This document shows positions 11,949 to 33,549 of a stretch of 64,000 bases of DNA, piece by piece. The notes beneath the pieces were generated by a model. It was not told the origin of the DNA, ran no database searches, and was given only the letters and a program-made list of their open reading frames with translations. This DNA comes from Lucifuga dentata (lineage: Eukaryota > Chordata > Actinopteri > Ophidiiformes > Bythitidae): NCBI GenBank assembly GCA_014773175.1, contig VXCM01001565.1, positions 1 through 64,000 on the forward strand, given 5' to 3'. A program made the position numbers and the translations under genes. Each line of letters opens with the position of its first letter. Position 1 is the stretch's first letter.

Positions 11949-14900
11949 CTAGAGATAAGATTTAGGGATAATTGGGTCTCCATACATACAGTCCTCCTCC
12001 ACCGCCAGGTTGTATTTGCTTCCGCTTCCTCCTTTGTAGGCACTGGTCACGATTCTGAGCCAGCCCCTCTCACCCTGAGGAGAGGGAACATTTAGAAGAT
12101 AAATACTGAGCACATCTTAAGACATTTCTTCCTACCAATTACAGTAACCGCCAACAAAGCAAAGCAGTAAAGGTGTTGATTTGTGATCTTTTGGCCCACG
12201 TAGAGATCCCTGCCCACTACCATCCATCTCTGGATACAGATATATGCCTTCTCAAGCTGCAGTGTTATATTATGTGTCATTTCATTGCAAATGCAAAACT
12301 CCCCTAAACAATAAGCATATGCCATACATAGACTGTTTCTTTGATACATATGTGCCTATGTAAGTATAAAAGCATTTTTCCCTTTATAACTGACAAAGTA
12401 TCAAGGTGGAACTTAAGGACCATACTGGCTATTTTGCATGTTTGACCCTAATATATAAAATTTTCATACACTATAACATTACTGACAATCATTTCCCAAA
12501 GCATACTACTGGAACGGTGAATTAAAACATTTTTTTTCCNTAACATTACTGACAATCATTTCCCAAAGCATACTACTGGAACGGTGAATTAAAACATTTT
12601 TTTTCCCCTACCTTTCAGAGCACCATTGGTTTCAGTTCATTCTGATACATTATTAAAATCAACTTGTTGATACTTGAAACATTCTTAGGATGGGTAATCC
12701 ATCATCACGAACAAGATGTATATTCAGGTTTTCACCGAAGTTATGTAATTTTAGCGTTTAAGTGCAATAAAAAAGTGTGGCGTGATCTGAAAATGCTTCC
12801 TGTTGTCAGTTCTTCACTACAGCACTTGAATGCACCACTAGGAAGCATTTTCAGATCACTCAGCGCTTTCTATTGCGCTTAAACGCTAAAATTACATGAC
12901 TCTGAAAAAAAACTAAATACACGTCTTGTTCTTGGGATAGGATTACCTATCCCACGAACATTTTAACTAAGTTGATTTTAATAGCGTGCCAGAATGAACT
13001 GAAACCAATGGCGGTCTGGAAGGTAGGGAAAAAAATGTTTTAATTCACCGTTCCAGTAGTATGCTTTAGGAAATGATTGTCAGTAAAGTTACATGTATGA
13101 AAATTTAATATATTAGGCTCAAACATGCAAAATGGCCAGTATGGTCCTTTAAATACCTACCCTTGGTATGGCCAAACTCACAGGAAGTGGAGTGTATAGG
13201 TTGAGGTGGTAGGGGCCAGATTGAGATTGAGATTAGATAATGCATTGTACAATTAGCAGCAACAGAAAGAGAAAAGTAGGAAGCTATTTATGAGAAAGTT
13301 AGCATGACAGTTATGTTAGAGAAGTTCTTAATTTGTCCAAAAATTTCAAATATTCCAGGCGAAGAGAACTTACCCATGGCTCTCCCCAGGAGTTGCGCAC
13401 AATCCAGTATTCAACACCATCCTCGACCCCCCATCCAGCTACCGACACTATGTGGTTGATGAAAGGGTCCTCGTGATATTCAGAGTAGAGGCCTCCGGTG
13501 TACGCGTCAAGCTTATCTGTAGCCATGATCCCACAGCTGAAGTCAACAAACATGTGTTACTTCCCATCTCTGCTTAAAGGTGACCAAAACGCAGCTAGTC
13601 TTGTGTTGAAATGAAAACCTTCATGTTTGATGAGTTTCCAAATTAGGAACCATGTGAATCACCCTTTGAAGTAGATCCTCTAATGGCCACTACAAGCAGA
13701 AACCATTATTTTTTCTATAAGAAGTACAAGGCTTAGTTAATTTGACTTTTTCTAATGTACATCAGTTGTTGCATTAAGAAGACATTATGGCTTAAAGACG
13801 GGTATGTTTGGGAATAGTTTGGGTATAATTGCCTCATTTAGTCATATTGGCTTCTACTTACTTGCTCCACTTCAGCTCACCCTCTTGCCCATTTTGTCTA
13901 TTTGCTGGCATGAAGATGGAGGCCAGCAGTAAACCTAACTTCAGCTTCAAAACATCCCTTCAGAAAGCCAGATTTTTTCTTCGTTGAATACATTTTACCC
14001 TTTCTATAAATACGTTTTTTTTTAAGAAACAGAATGGAATGTCTATAGAAGTAGTTGTGAACCTGATGGGCCCTCCAGAGTAGATCTCTGCCATCATCTT
14101 CTCCCTCCCGCTGACAGGTCCGAAATCGCCGACTTTCCACACGGTGAAGTTCTTGATAATGTTGCATTGCCCAAAAGTGGTGCAGGTGCCACACTGATTG
14201 AAGGGTTTACAGCCTGAAGAGAGACAAAGAACATGCAGCACATTGACTCTGACTGTGTTAGTAACATAACTACACTATTACTATCTGCACCAAAGGACTC
14301 TTACTTTGGTCTCTGGCCTGGTAGTTATTGCAGGTCTCATCAGGGATTCCATTTCTGTTTGCATATTCCCAAACCCCAGAATGATCCCCTCCATGGCAGC
14401 TGCCAGCTTCACCACAGTCAATCACATGTTGGACAGACAGATAAGCAGATGGCCATGCTCCTTTCCTCTTGATGTTGATGCGATCTGGCAGATCAAATGA
14501 GAAAAAAGGAGAAGGTGTCTAGGCAACAAAGTTTATTTTCTACAATGAGGAAGCAAAACTGTTTCTATTAAAAACATGTTGGTGAATAGTCATGTGGTAA
14601 CTTGTTCATGTACTCTCCTGTTTGCCAGATCTTGACTTGCCTAACAGGAAAAAAGCATCATACCTGCCATGGCGCTGGTGCTGCCATGAGCCCAGCAGGA
14701 ACCACAGTACTGAGGAATGTGCTGGTTTCGGGTTGTGCTAACATAATTGATGCCGTTCATGTTCCTCCAATCCCATGATTTGGGCAGATCAGACACGTTC
14801 AAGTACTCATGAGGACGTGGTGCAGTCCTGGAATAATATATTTATTCAATTAAATAAAGGTTAATTCCTCAATCATTGGTATATTGAATGACAGTGTGCA

Positions 14901-16328
14901 GAAGTTGAATATAACTTATGAATTTGCCTGTGTGTATATCTTGCAAAACAAAACAAAACAAAAAAATCAGACTAATGGTTTCAATTATATCAGGATCTAA
15001 AAAACAAAAAAAATCTAAAACCTAAAAACCAAAAGCTGATGCCAGGATATAGCCATTTTCACACTACAGAAAAAAAGAGGACTTCAAGTTTACAACTACA
15101 GAAAGTCAAAGGTGAAAAATAATGGAAGAGACAGAATCTCACAACATCTTAAAAAATTCAATGCTGCAGAACACTGACTTCTTTTTTTTTCCTTTACTCT
15201 TTTCCCCAACCTTCATTGACAAAATTATCTGTTTCTGTGTGAATACCCACTTCCATTTTTTTATCCTGTCCTAGACCCGCTTCAAGTTTATTTCGTAATC
15301 TCTGTATGTGAGAAAGGTCAAAAACACAAACTTATACGCAGAGTGAAAGTACAATAAAAAAGCTGACCTGACATGTATTATAATATTCACAATAAATGAG
15401 GGAATAAACAGAATACTGAGATATAGCCATTTGTATAGAATAAATTCCAGCATACCACAGGTCAAGCAAAGACAAGTCAGTTCAAATCAGAACAGTCAGT
15501 GTTATTGGGATGATGGTCAAATTGCATTGCAGAAACATAAACCACCAAAATATATGAAACATAATCATTTAAATGTTATTTAAAGTAGTGTAGTATGACA
15601 GATCTTTACTAGAACCTGGTCTACTGGTTTATTGAGGGCTGGCAGGAATTCTGTAGTGTTTACTTCCTCAACTTTTGATTCACACACCTCATGATTTACA
15701 GAAAATAATGATAAGGAAGTTTCATTGACATTAATCAAAAAACATGTTTTGACTGCAGATGAAAACCCACACAGGAAGTGACACCAAAAATTTCCTAAAC
15801 TCGCTAGCTTAGCTTAACAAAACAACTCTTAAAGCTTACTAATTTATCTCTATCTCTAATATCTCTATTATTTATCTCTAATTTATCTTTATCTCGTTAA
15901 ATTCCAATTCCAGTACGTTAAAACTAAAGGTTGTTATCAAAATTATCATATCATATACAAAGCATTTTACAGTAGGAAAAAAAAAAAAAGATTTTAAAAT
16001 TCAGCCAGGCGTGTTTTCAAAGAAGTAAAAGCTATCTGTAACTAAAGTTCGCTAATTAAACATTCCTGGTACTCTTTCACGTTGCTGCAGCTTCTAGGTA
16101 AGAGTTATTATTTCTTTATTCATAGCTTATTTTTAATTATTCATAAATAAATAAATACATACATACATACATACAGAACAGAAAGCAAAAATCCACTCAC
16201 TTCAACCCGAAGTCGTTCGTCCTGGGCTTGCGGACGTAGCACGGCTGCCTCTCGTTAAAAAACACTCCGGCTGAAACTTCGTAAACAACAACCGCAAACA
16301 AAAAAACAACGAAAGTTGTCCGCGCCAT
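11949..16328 (-). CDS. ctsz: Cathepsin Z (cathepsin X/P), lysosomal cysteine carboxypeptidase
   Basis: Six coding exons on the minus strand (16328-16201, 14827-14664, 14484-14305, 14213-14063, 13536-13374, 12074-11949) give 303 residues, the same length as human CTSZ. The enzyme is a papain-family (C1A) lysosomal carboxypeptidase. Residues 1-20 form a hydrophobic signal peptide. A very short propeptide follows; mature protein probably starts near LPKSWDWRN (57-65). The cathepsin-Z mini-loop [12 protein letters not shown] (79-90) carries catalytic Cys87; His236 ([11 protein letters not shown]) and Asn256 (RNSWGEPWG) complete the site, each five residues before the human positions. The human propeptide RGD motif is missing: the same place reads RKPRTNDFG. 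The exon 4 donor is a weak GTTCAC fixed by phase. E-boxes upstream suggest lysosomal-gene control. Confidence 0.97.
12413..13152. mobile_element. TTAA-flanked foldback element (copy 1, palindromic class)
   Basis: The copy begins TTAAGGACCATACTGG and ends with its inverse, AGTATGGTCCTTTAA, inside ctsz intron 5. Its two arms (about 300 bases each) are near-complete inverted repeats around a stem-loop at 12779-12862: GTGATCTGAAAATGCTTCCT pairs with AGGAAGCATTTTCAGATCAC around a unique spacer of about 40 bases. No transposase frame is present. A 66-base false duplication at a single N (12540) inflates the left arm. Confidence 0.8.
12474..12606. other. Assembly join: 66-base duplication around a single N
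   Basis: Bases 12474-12539 and 12541-12606 are identical and separated by one N. This is best read as an unmerged contig overlap rather than a biological duplication. Confidence 0.85.
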
Positions 16329-16443
16329 CGTTACCGGGCAGACTGAGGACTTTGCTCGGGGAATGGAGAGGAGAAGTTCGGGGGGAAATCTCAGTTTATC
16401 TCCGTACTCAGCGTGCGGATGAACCGGTACTCATGCCTCTGCT

Positions 16444-16496
16444 GTCACATGACCGTCACGTCAAACTGTCACGTGGTTTACATGAGCCCACGTGGG
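16444..16496. promoter_or_regulatory. E-box / CLEAR-like cluster upstream of ctsz
   Basis: Four related sites sit 116-168 bases upstream of the ctsz start codon: GTCACATGAC (16444-16453), GTCACGTCAA (16455-16464), GTCACGTGGT (16468-16477) and the perfect palindrome CCCACGTGGG (16487-16496). The CLEAR element bound by TFEB/TFE3 in lysosomal genes is GTCACGTGAC, so the third site differs by two bases and the first by one. Function is inferred from motif and context. Confidence 0.6.
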
Positions 16497-18629
16497 GAGG
16501 AAAAAAATACGTAAAATACAAAGAAATTGATCCGCACGCACATATATGCATACATTTTATGTTTTTAAAGTTCATAATGTTCAGTTTTTGATGACACTGT
16601 GTCAAAGTGTTTTGATGAATCTCTACGATAATTTGGGAGCTGTAATTAGTTTTATTAGACCGCATTATTTTAAGGTCTTGGTATTTTTTTTCCAGCCTGT
16701 TTATAAATATGACTGGGTCATAATATTAGAAACACCTCTCACAATAATGTAATTAAAACCATCACAGCACAGAGTTGAATTAACAGCTCTTATTATTTCG
16801 TATTGGTTTAGCTTCCTTTCCTTTTTTGTTTTTTTTTTTTTGTCTGTAGATTTTTAGTTTCCTGGTTTGTTACATCACTTCGTACTCCATTCCCTACAGT
16901 TTATTAATCAGTACAGGTATAACCAATCAACTGCAAACATCCATTGGACCGTTTCATTTTCTTCAGCTGATGCCATTTATCGTACCTGTACCACTTCTTT
17001 CACCCTCAGTGCTGTGACTTGAATGATCTTTAATTGTAGAAAACCTGTTATATTGTATTTTATATGGCTTGTGTGTGATTCTGTCAATCTTAGGCATAGT
17101 TCTACTCCTTGCTTTCTACCCGTTGTTACAGTTGGAGCATTTACTTTGTTTTTGCATTTACATGTACTTTGTTTCCTTTGAGTAAATGAAAGGTTTGATT
17201 GATTCTCAGATTTTAAATCAATTTACTCCAGCATGTAAATGTTATAACTGGAGTAAATCATCTCTGCATGCATTTCTTCACCTGGCAGACTCTCCCTTTT
17301 GCTCTGATTTAATTAAATTACACACATGACCGGCTTTGATTGCAGTTTATCAAAGTTTAACTTAGCAAAGAATCACATGATGGTCACTCACTGGTCACAC
17401 TGGTTCAAGATTTCAGCAACTCTCAGGTACACTGGCCAAAAAACAATGATAGGAATTTTCACAATGGAGCACTGACAAAGAGCTGAATGAAACAGTAGAT
17501 GTCATCAGTAGCAGAACGTGAATGGTGCTGATGTCATAGGAATGTCTGTGGTGTACAGGTCATCTTAGGTAGGATGAGTGTTTTACTTCAGAAGCACACA
17601 GATGTCAGATGTCACCACCTTTATTGAAGAGCCAACTGATTGTCACAAGGGTGAAAAATAAATCAGATCTGAGCTATATTTTACTTTATGTGCTCATACC
17701 ACATGCCTGACTAGATGCACTAAATCAAGTTTTTTTTTTACAGTCAACATCTTTTATGTGTACTTTGTTCTAACAAAATGTGTGACATACAGTAGGTTGT
17801 CAGTTGCTCATCTGACACCATCGGGAAACCATTAAAAAGAAGTACTGTTTATCAGGCCTCAGTTTGGTCCAGAGATCAAGGCTGCATCATGTGCACTTTA
17901 TAGTCCAACTACACACAGCATGAATACAAAATGCAGCTGTACCAAAAAAAAAAATAATAATAATATCAGGCTTTAATGATACTGAGCCATAATTTTAAGC
18001 CATGTCCCAGACAGTATGGCATCAGTAGCAAAGCTGTCTGCACATCTAACACTGAGTTTGCCTGATATCTTAAGCTTATATGCACAGGAGAAGTATGACA
18101 GAAAATTGGCTGAATCATCATCGTCCTTTTTAATGAATCAGTTTACACACAGTGCCGTGGATGAGGTGGACCTAACAACTTTTTATGAGGTAAAACCCTA
18201 AGCTGTCATCCCTTTCAGTACACAAATGGTAAAATATAAACAATTTTAAACAATGAAGAATCACCACTGAAATACAACACTGGTCAGTAAGACCTGAATG
18301 AATCTGTAAGACAATCACCTGCTTTATTCAGATTTTTATATAATCATTGCATCTTCATTAAAACAAAGTAATGAAAAACTATCAAAGTAATCAATGCTGC
18401 AAGTGCCAGGTCATGTAGATCAGCAGAGGCTTGCAGGCTAATATCTGATTTAATTGTCAATAAGAGATAAATGCTGGCTTATCTGGTTTATGCACTGAAG
18501 TCAAATTTAATCAAACAGATCGAATCAGGATGTCAAAAATTTGGACTTTAATGGATGAGCACCTCCTTCAAGAGTTAGGGTGTGTGGTGGCAACGGAGCA
18601 GTTAGGGCAGAGTAGTAAACCCTTATGTC
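16497..18629. other. Intergenic region and npepl1 3' UTR
   Basis: No gene is recognised between the ctsz promoter and the npepl1 stop. For the minus-strand npepl1 transcript, an AATAAA (plus-strand TTTATT at 17619-17624) followed by GT-rich sequence is a good candidate polyadenylation signal, making 17600-18629 its 3' UTR. The remainder (16500-17600) is AT-rich unique sequence with a T-run at 16822-16842. Confidence 0.5.
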
Positions 18630-26559
<7,930 letters not shown>

Positions 26560-29011
26560 TTGCTAAGAAAAAGCAAAACGTTGTAGAGGACAGACCGCTG
26601 TAGTTCAGACCGGCGACGGCAGCCGGCGGAGGACATACCGTGTGGCCTGAACCAATGTAAGGCGGACCTATACTGACCCCTGGCGGCGACATTTGAAACC
26701 TGTTTCTTGTGAGCAGATGACAAATTTGCATATATATTTATGTTTCAATATTTGAACATTTTATTTCTTACTTCATATGTTCAGACTGCTATCTATCAAT
26801 CTTCTGTAATTTAAACTAAAATACAGCTGGACTAGGGACTGAGGACATCAGACAAGTAAGCTGGTGCTATGTAGTACTTTTAACACAAATTGAAACATCT
26901 TAAATCTTTTTTTTAAACTGAGAAACAATGAGGGGGCTCCACAATAGAGGGGTCTCTCTTGTCCTGCTGCATTATGGAGGAGCTGCAGTTGAGATAACGC
27001 TTCAAAGGCCAATTATCAAAACAAGAGAGATAAAAGCATGTAAACTGATCTCCAGGTCCCCAACTAAAAGCTATTCACAGGCACTAAGACTGAGAACAAG
27101 ACTGAAAATAACTCTTGTGAAAACACTTCTCAGATGGTAGCGATTTATTTATTTTCTTGCACATCTCATGATAATTGCCACCCGCAAGTCAACCACACTG
27201 TGCTGGAGTATTCAGGTTTCCTTTAAACCCTGAAATCTCATTAAGATGCATGGAAGACACACAAGCTGTTCACATAAAAGTTGAACTTGAGTAAATCATA
27301 AAGGCTAACATTGTTCAAAATACGTCACTGCAACCTAAAGTGTAAATCTGAAAGGCAGCATACGACATGTCAGTTCAATCCAAATAAAACATGGAGGGGG
27401 ACACTAACACAGGCTTCATTTAAATTCAGAAAAAGTCAATTCATAAAAAGTCCAATTACATAGAATATTTGCATTTACGTAACAGGCATACCCTTTTATA
27501 AAATGTAAACTTAAAGTTAGAGTGCAAATGATTTAAAGCTTTTTTTTAAAAAAAAAAAAAAAAGATTATACAACAGGAATTACTAAGGGGAAAAAAATCA
27601 AGGGCTTCGTAGATACTGCTTCAAATTAATAAAAACATCAACCTTTTATGCAGAACTATTTATAAAAATCAGACCTTTATAGAGAAATAGTTACCCCTAT
27701 GCAGCAGAATGAAATTTTGGTTTGTTAAAAGTGTATTGAGTTATTGAGTTAAAAGTGTGTTGAGTTAAGTGTATTGAGATATTTAACAAATTCTGAAAAT
27801 TGTGCCAGTTTTTCCTATTTATGAAGTGCCCTCTAAAAACACAATTATTTCACATGAAGATACTGGAAATTGTAATATAAAGTCTTCAGTCACTTAGGGT
27901 GCAGAAATTCAAGTCTGAAAAATAGTCATTTAAGTTTCCCTGTTCCACAAATGGTATTAGCTGCATCAGATCTGAGTAATTACATTTAACTTCATTATTC
28001 CCTGACATTCTAGTGAGAAAAGGGTCAAATGTCATATTTATCAATACTACAAAAGCCTAAAATGTGATTTTGAATCAATGATATAAGCAAGAAAGATGTA
28101 TAAGAAAGATGTACGTATGTGCTTCTCTGCAGTGTTAAAACTGTTATCACCACCACATATTTGTATACTACAGTATTTCTACAAAGTACTCAGTCTATTC
28201 AAGCATTTGTATGCTTTCTTGATCTTATTTCACTAAAAATGACACTTGTGCTATACTTTACATTTTAAAATGTGCTTGTTTATTGCACCTACAGTACACT
28301 GAAGCCCTGTTTACTACCACCTGAGATTAATTCTCAATAATTTGGTATTTTCAAGTTAAATTTCATAGTAAACTTAAAAAGTTAAACTCATTTTAATAAC
28401 TATACTACGTTCACTAAACTGTAGCTTTAAAGCTGTAAGCATTCTTAATGAATCTGCTTTTTTCTCTAAACTGAAATGTATCTTATCTAGATCTTGATGA
28501 CATTAAAAGGTGAAAAATATTATTTATATCAGCTTTGCCATGGCTGCTCTACCATGGATAGGATAAGAAAATAGGACAAAATATAATCTTATTCATTGCA
28601 TAAAAGTTTTACAGCATCAGGTAGATATTTTAAAGCAAACATCAATAGCTATATCTAAAAATGTGCTTTAACACACTCAGACACACACTTGCTCAGCAGG
28701 ACTCCAAGCTGAAGACGAACATGGAGACCTCCGGTTTAGCTGGTAAAAACTGTGTGTACATGTTAAAACCTTCATTAATTTCTATTAGTATTTAGCTAAA
28801 ATAATATGCTTATGTGTTAAGTTAGTGCATATACACAGTAGAAATTGGCAGACGAATATTAGTAATGTTTAAGACAAGACATTAGAGAAGCAATAACTGC
28901 TGAGAAGCAATAACACAAGTAATAACGCTTGTGCACATATGTGTATCTTTGTATACTACACACCTACATATGGGATTACGCTCAGACTTTGGGTTACACT
29001 GGGATGAAATT
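26560..29011. other. npepl1 promoter side and ankrd52 3' UTR
   Basis: The two minus-strand genes are separated by 2.45 kb. Bases 26560-26700 are GC-rich (CGGCGACGGCAGCCGGCG near 26611-26628) and form the probable npepl1 promoter. Bases 27400-29011 are AT-rich and probably hold the ankrd52 3' UTR; several plus-strand TTTATT motifs there could serve as polyadenylation signals and none is clearly best. No other gene is seen. Confidence 0.5.
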
Positions 29012-32000
29012 TCACTCTGTCAGACAGCTGTGCAGGCCGATGGTACTTTGGTGATCCTTCATATAGACATGACACATATTCTCACCGGCCGCGGAGCCAC
29101 AGGTGGCAGCAATGCCACAGTTCTTCAGGATGGGGTTGAAGCGGCAGGTTGGAACACCACCGGCCTCTCTGGGGGGAAATGGCTTCATGGTAGAGAGGAT
29201 CAGGGCCAGACAGTCTGCCACATTCTTGTTAGGAGCACAGGCCAGTGCGGGTGTGTGTCCTGCAGGGGGCGAGAAACAGCAGGCAAACATGCATGCTTAA
29301 GAATTCCCTTAAAAACTAAGATAGAAATGTTTCTGTTTGCTGCACCACTTACCCTCCTCATCTACAGCCATGACTGCTGCTCCTCTGCTGAGTAACACCT
29401 GCACTACAGTGGCCAGGCCTTTCCTCGCTGCAATGTGAAGGGGCCTACATGAAGTGACCAGGATGGAGAAAAATGTCTGATTAAATAGGGAGGAATGAAA
29501 CGAGATTCAAGAGACCAATGACAAAAGTAAGATCAGTGTCATTACTGTATTAATAGCCTGTAGCTATGGTGACAATGACTGTCAAAAAGAGAAAATATCA
29601 GCATTCAGAAGAAATCTTCTTTAACATTTAATTTTCTATCCTTTCCAGGTTATATTTCATTCAAAACTGTTGTCTCACTGCAATAAATGTATTGTCAGTT
29701 TTTTTTATACCATGATTTCAGGTACATGCTGCATAAGGATGCAATCAGAATTCTGAAAAATACATGTCAGAATCCATACTGGTATGTATGTATGTATGTG
29801 TGTATGTATATATGAATTTTTTTTTTCTTTTTTTTTTTTTTTNAGGGGGTACAAATTCCAACAGCTTATTTCCTACATGCAATATTTGGATCAAGTCTTG
29901 AACAGTGATGTTCTTTATAGCATGACATATGGCAAGTACTTTAAGGTAACTTTAAATGCTAACTCACATTTGCAATGCACCATTTGTAGCATTTATGAGG
30001 GCGGAGTCATTGATCTCTCCAAGGATCAACAGGGCACACATCTCATGACCCTGAAGAACAAAACACTTTGTACTAAGTGATAATGTACAAACTGTCTGAA
30101 AATGTAATGTTTTATCAAACTGTAATAAACCCCTCTACATGATTTAAAGTGTAATAAAACTTAATGAATTCAACTTTTAGTAATGCCATAACACCACATT
30201 ATTGATACTCTTGCTCTTATGAGTCAATATATTACACTTAAAAAAAAAAAAAAAAAAAAAATCACATTATGAGTCTAATAATAACAATGAGATTTTTCAT
30301 TATATTTTCAACCTGATTTCAAGGGACATTTTATTATCTTTGACAGTTGTTCCATTATCTGCTGTTATACACTTCCAAATGTCATTGTACCATTAATCTT
30401 GAAAACAGATACACTCAGGATCTTATGCTATGTTTAAAGAGTAACAAACAATTTAAATTTTTAGGTAAGAACTTAAAAGTTGAGGATAAAGATGAGGGTT
30501 TTGGGAATAGAATTAAATCTATTAAAGTGTGCATGTGTTTATGCGTGACCTTGCTGCAGGCTAAGTGAAGGGCGGTGTTTTCATTGGCATCCACCAAGGT
30601 CAGATCAGGCTTCACCTTGTGCAGTAAGAGTTCTAAAATGCAAGAAAAAAAGACATGTTTAACAGCATCTGTGGAATTTTTATATTTTATTAATTTTTAC
30701 CTGGTTCTTCATTTGTTGAGCCAACCAATGCAACAGCATTCACATATATATAGTATGTATACAAAATAATTATTCCTTTGTTCCTTGGATCAAAATGTAT
30801 TCCGGAGTGCTGGGTAAAGCAATAATTGTTAGAAAAAAAAAAGAAAGAAAAAAAGAAAAAAAAGAGAAATGCATTCAACATGGTGTGCAAACACAGAGGA
30901 GAGATGGATGAAAGTGGGACAAAGAACATCTCCATCAGAAACATCCGCTGACTTTCGCTTCTCCTGTTTTATTATAAAACTTCTTTAGTCCAGCTAAGGA
31001 CAGTTACTAAAAATGAGATATGTCAGTTACATACCTACAGCCATGCTCTGTCCACAGCCAGCAGCAACCATAAGAGCAGAACATCCAGAATGGTCCACAG
31101 CATTGACCTCTGCCCCCTCATCCAGGACCAGCTGGAGCCCAGCAACATTTCCTGAATAAGCTGCTGCGTGCAGCGGTGTCCTGCAGCCACACAACATACA
31201 CAAACATACATGAGCAGACAGATTATCGGCCTCTGAAAATTAAAATGCAAGTAAAGTTAGATCCTTTGATCTCCTTTTTTAATGAAAATTGTGATCTCTG
31301 AGCAATACTCACCTTCCTTTGGTATCGCAAATGTTCACAATTTGGGAGCCAACAGTTGTTATTAGCAGTTCAGCAGCAACATAATGACCATTAATTCTGC
31401 AGAAGAAGAAGAGTTATTATATTTTCAAGAACATGATATGAATCTGTATTAAATGAACAGCTGAAATATGATTAGCAAATACACTGAGTACAGTACTTAC
31501 AGAGCACAGTGTAATGGGGTGAAAGAATTTCCTTCCTGATTGCTAAAAAGTTTGTTTTCAAGTAAAATCTGTAAACAGTCCATATGTCCTAAAGAAGACA
31601 AATAGACAAATAATTCTTTCACATTTGGGAATATTATGCCATGTTATAATTTGACAAGGTAACCAAGTGTTAAAATAGAGAGGCACTATTCCGTGACTTA
31701 AGTACTGCAGTAGATGAAAATGTAATAATGCTGTTTGCTGGACCTAATCTTAGTAGATAGCACAGACTCATTTCTTTACTACAGTCAGCAGTTCACATAA
31801 CTTTCACCACACAAAGGTCATTTTCCTTGATTTGTTCCTTCTGCTTTTCAGTTCTTCTTGCTATCTGTGATTTATTCTGTATTAGTACAAAGTATAATCT
31901 TCATTCATACATGTTTTTGTTCTACTTAGTAGACTGTATTTATGTCCATATTTCTGTAAAACACCACAACCTTAAAATCAACTGTTCGTGAATCCTCTCT

Positions 32001-33515
32001 ATAAATGTCTCACCATGGCAGGCAGCCCAGTGTGTGGGTGTGTAGCCTCTGTAGTCCAGTATGGAGTCCAGAGGATCAGCTTTCATAGCAGCCTTTAGCA
32101 AACTGTGGAGAAGCTCTGCATGGCAATGGGATGCTGCAAAGTGCAGTGGGGTCCTTCCCTGAGAGTCCCTGCACAGAGCAGAAGCCCCGTGCTCCAACAG
32201 GGCAGATACACAGTCCGTACTGCCCAGCATGGCCTGCAGGGGGGGCAGAGCAGCTATGGTGTGAGGACAAAAACATCTGGTACATACAGGATATTGTAAA
32301 GGGACATACTCTCTGTTTTACAGTATTCTTGAAGCAGTTTAAATGGGGGATGCGCACATACACACACGAAATACACTTACAGCTCTGTGTAATGCAGTGC
32401 AGCCCTTCCTGTCTGCAGCATCAGCCTTAGCTCCTTTCTCTAACAGGATGTGGACACAATCAGTGTGACTTCCCAGAGCCGCCAGCATGAGAGCTGTCCT
32501 GCACGGCAAAATAACATGACCTTAATCTCCCACACAGGAAGCATTATCACAATAAACAGCTGTAAGGCCAAGTTGTACCTTTCTGATCTGGTTTAAAGGG
32601 TAAAAATGTTTTTAGTAGGATTTGATAGGTTTCAGAAATATCCAATTGACTGGATTGTTTAGTTTACATTCCAATATAAATCAAAGATGATGTGAAAATA
32701 ATATTAATTTAATATAAGATATAACACAATTCTCCCAGCTCCTGATTTAGCTTATCAAAAAACATCAAAATGATCTGGCTATGGGTAGAGCAGGGAGAGA
32801 TGGAAAGTCTGCATTGCTCTGCCTTGACTAACAACTGACATACAAGTTTATATTACCCATTCAATTACTACAATAAATCAGCTTTATGTATTGACTTGAA
32901 GTCAAAGTAAACTCGAATTTCAAACTGAAATGCAAAACTTTCTCACTCTAGCCAAAAACAACTGAAAATGCACTATGAGCTTTTATTTGAACTTTTCAGA
33001 AATAACATGGAAATGTTTAACAGTCACCGCTGCAAATGAGGATTTACATGTCAAAACTCTTCTACTTCTTATACATTTGTCATGTCAAGTAAAAAAAAAA
33101 AAAATTTATCAACATATAGATTGCTATCTTAAAAATTAGCAGTAATATATATAAAATCAGAAACCTTGTGTGATTGATCAACACTATCAGAGCAGAAAAA
33201 ATGATGTAACTCACTGTCCCTGTGAATCTGGACTGTCGATGATCTCAGCACTTTCCTCCCTGTTTACCAGTAAAAGCACACAGTCCATTTGGCCTTCAGC
33301 AGCTGGAAAAAGTTAAATAAAAAATATCCATTAATAAAAATAAAAATAAATAAAACAAATAAAAATAAAATAAATAAATAAAAATAAAACAATGACCAAA
33401 ATGACCAAATAAAAATAAAACAATGACCAAAAAACATTTAACATATGGTAAAGAAAGCTACAGCAAAATTTGTTTGTGAAACATCTTGCAACGGTGTCCA
33501 TGTATAACCTGAGCA

Positions 33516-33549
<34 letters not shown>

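Noticed and set aside
26670..26692. CTCF-like motif (CCCCTGGCGGC) upstream of npepl1
   Set aside because: The last positions of the core deviate from the consensus, and similar strings occur in fish repeats; not strong enough to report as a site.
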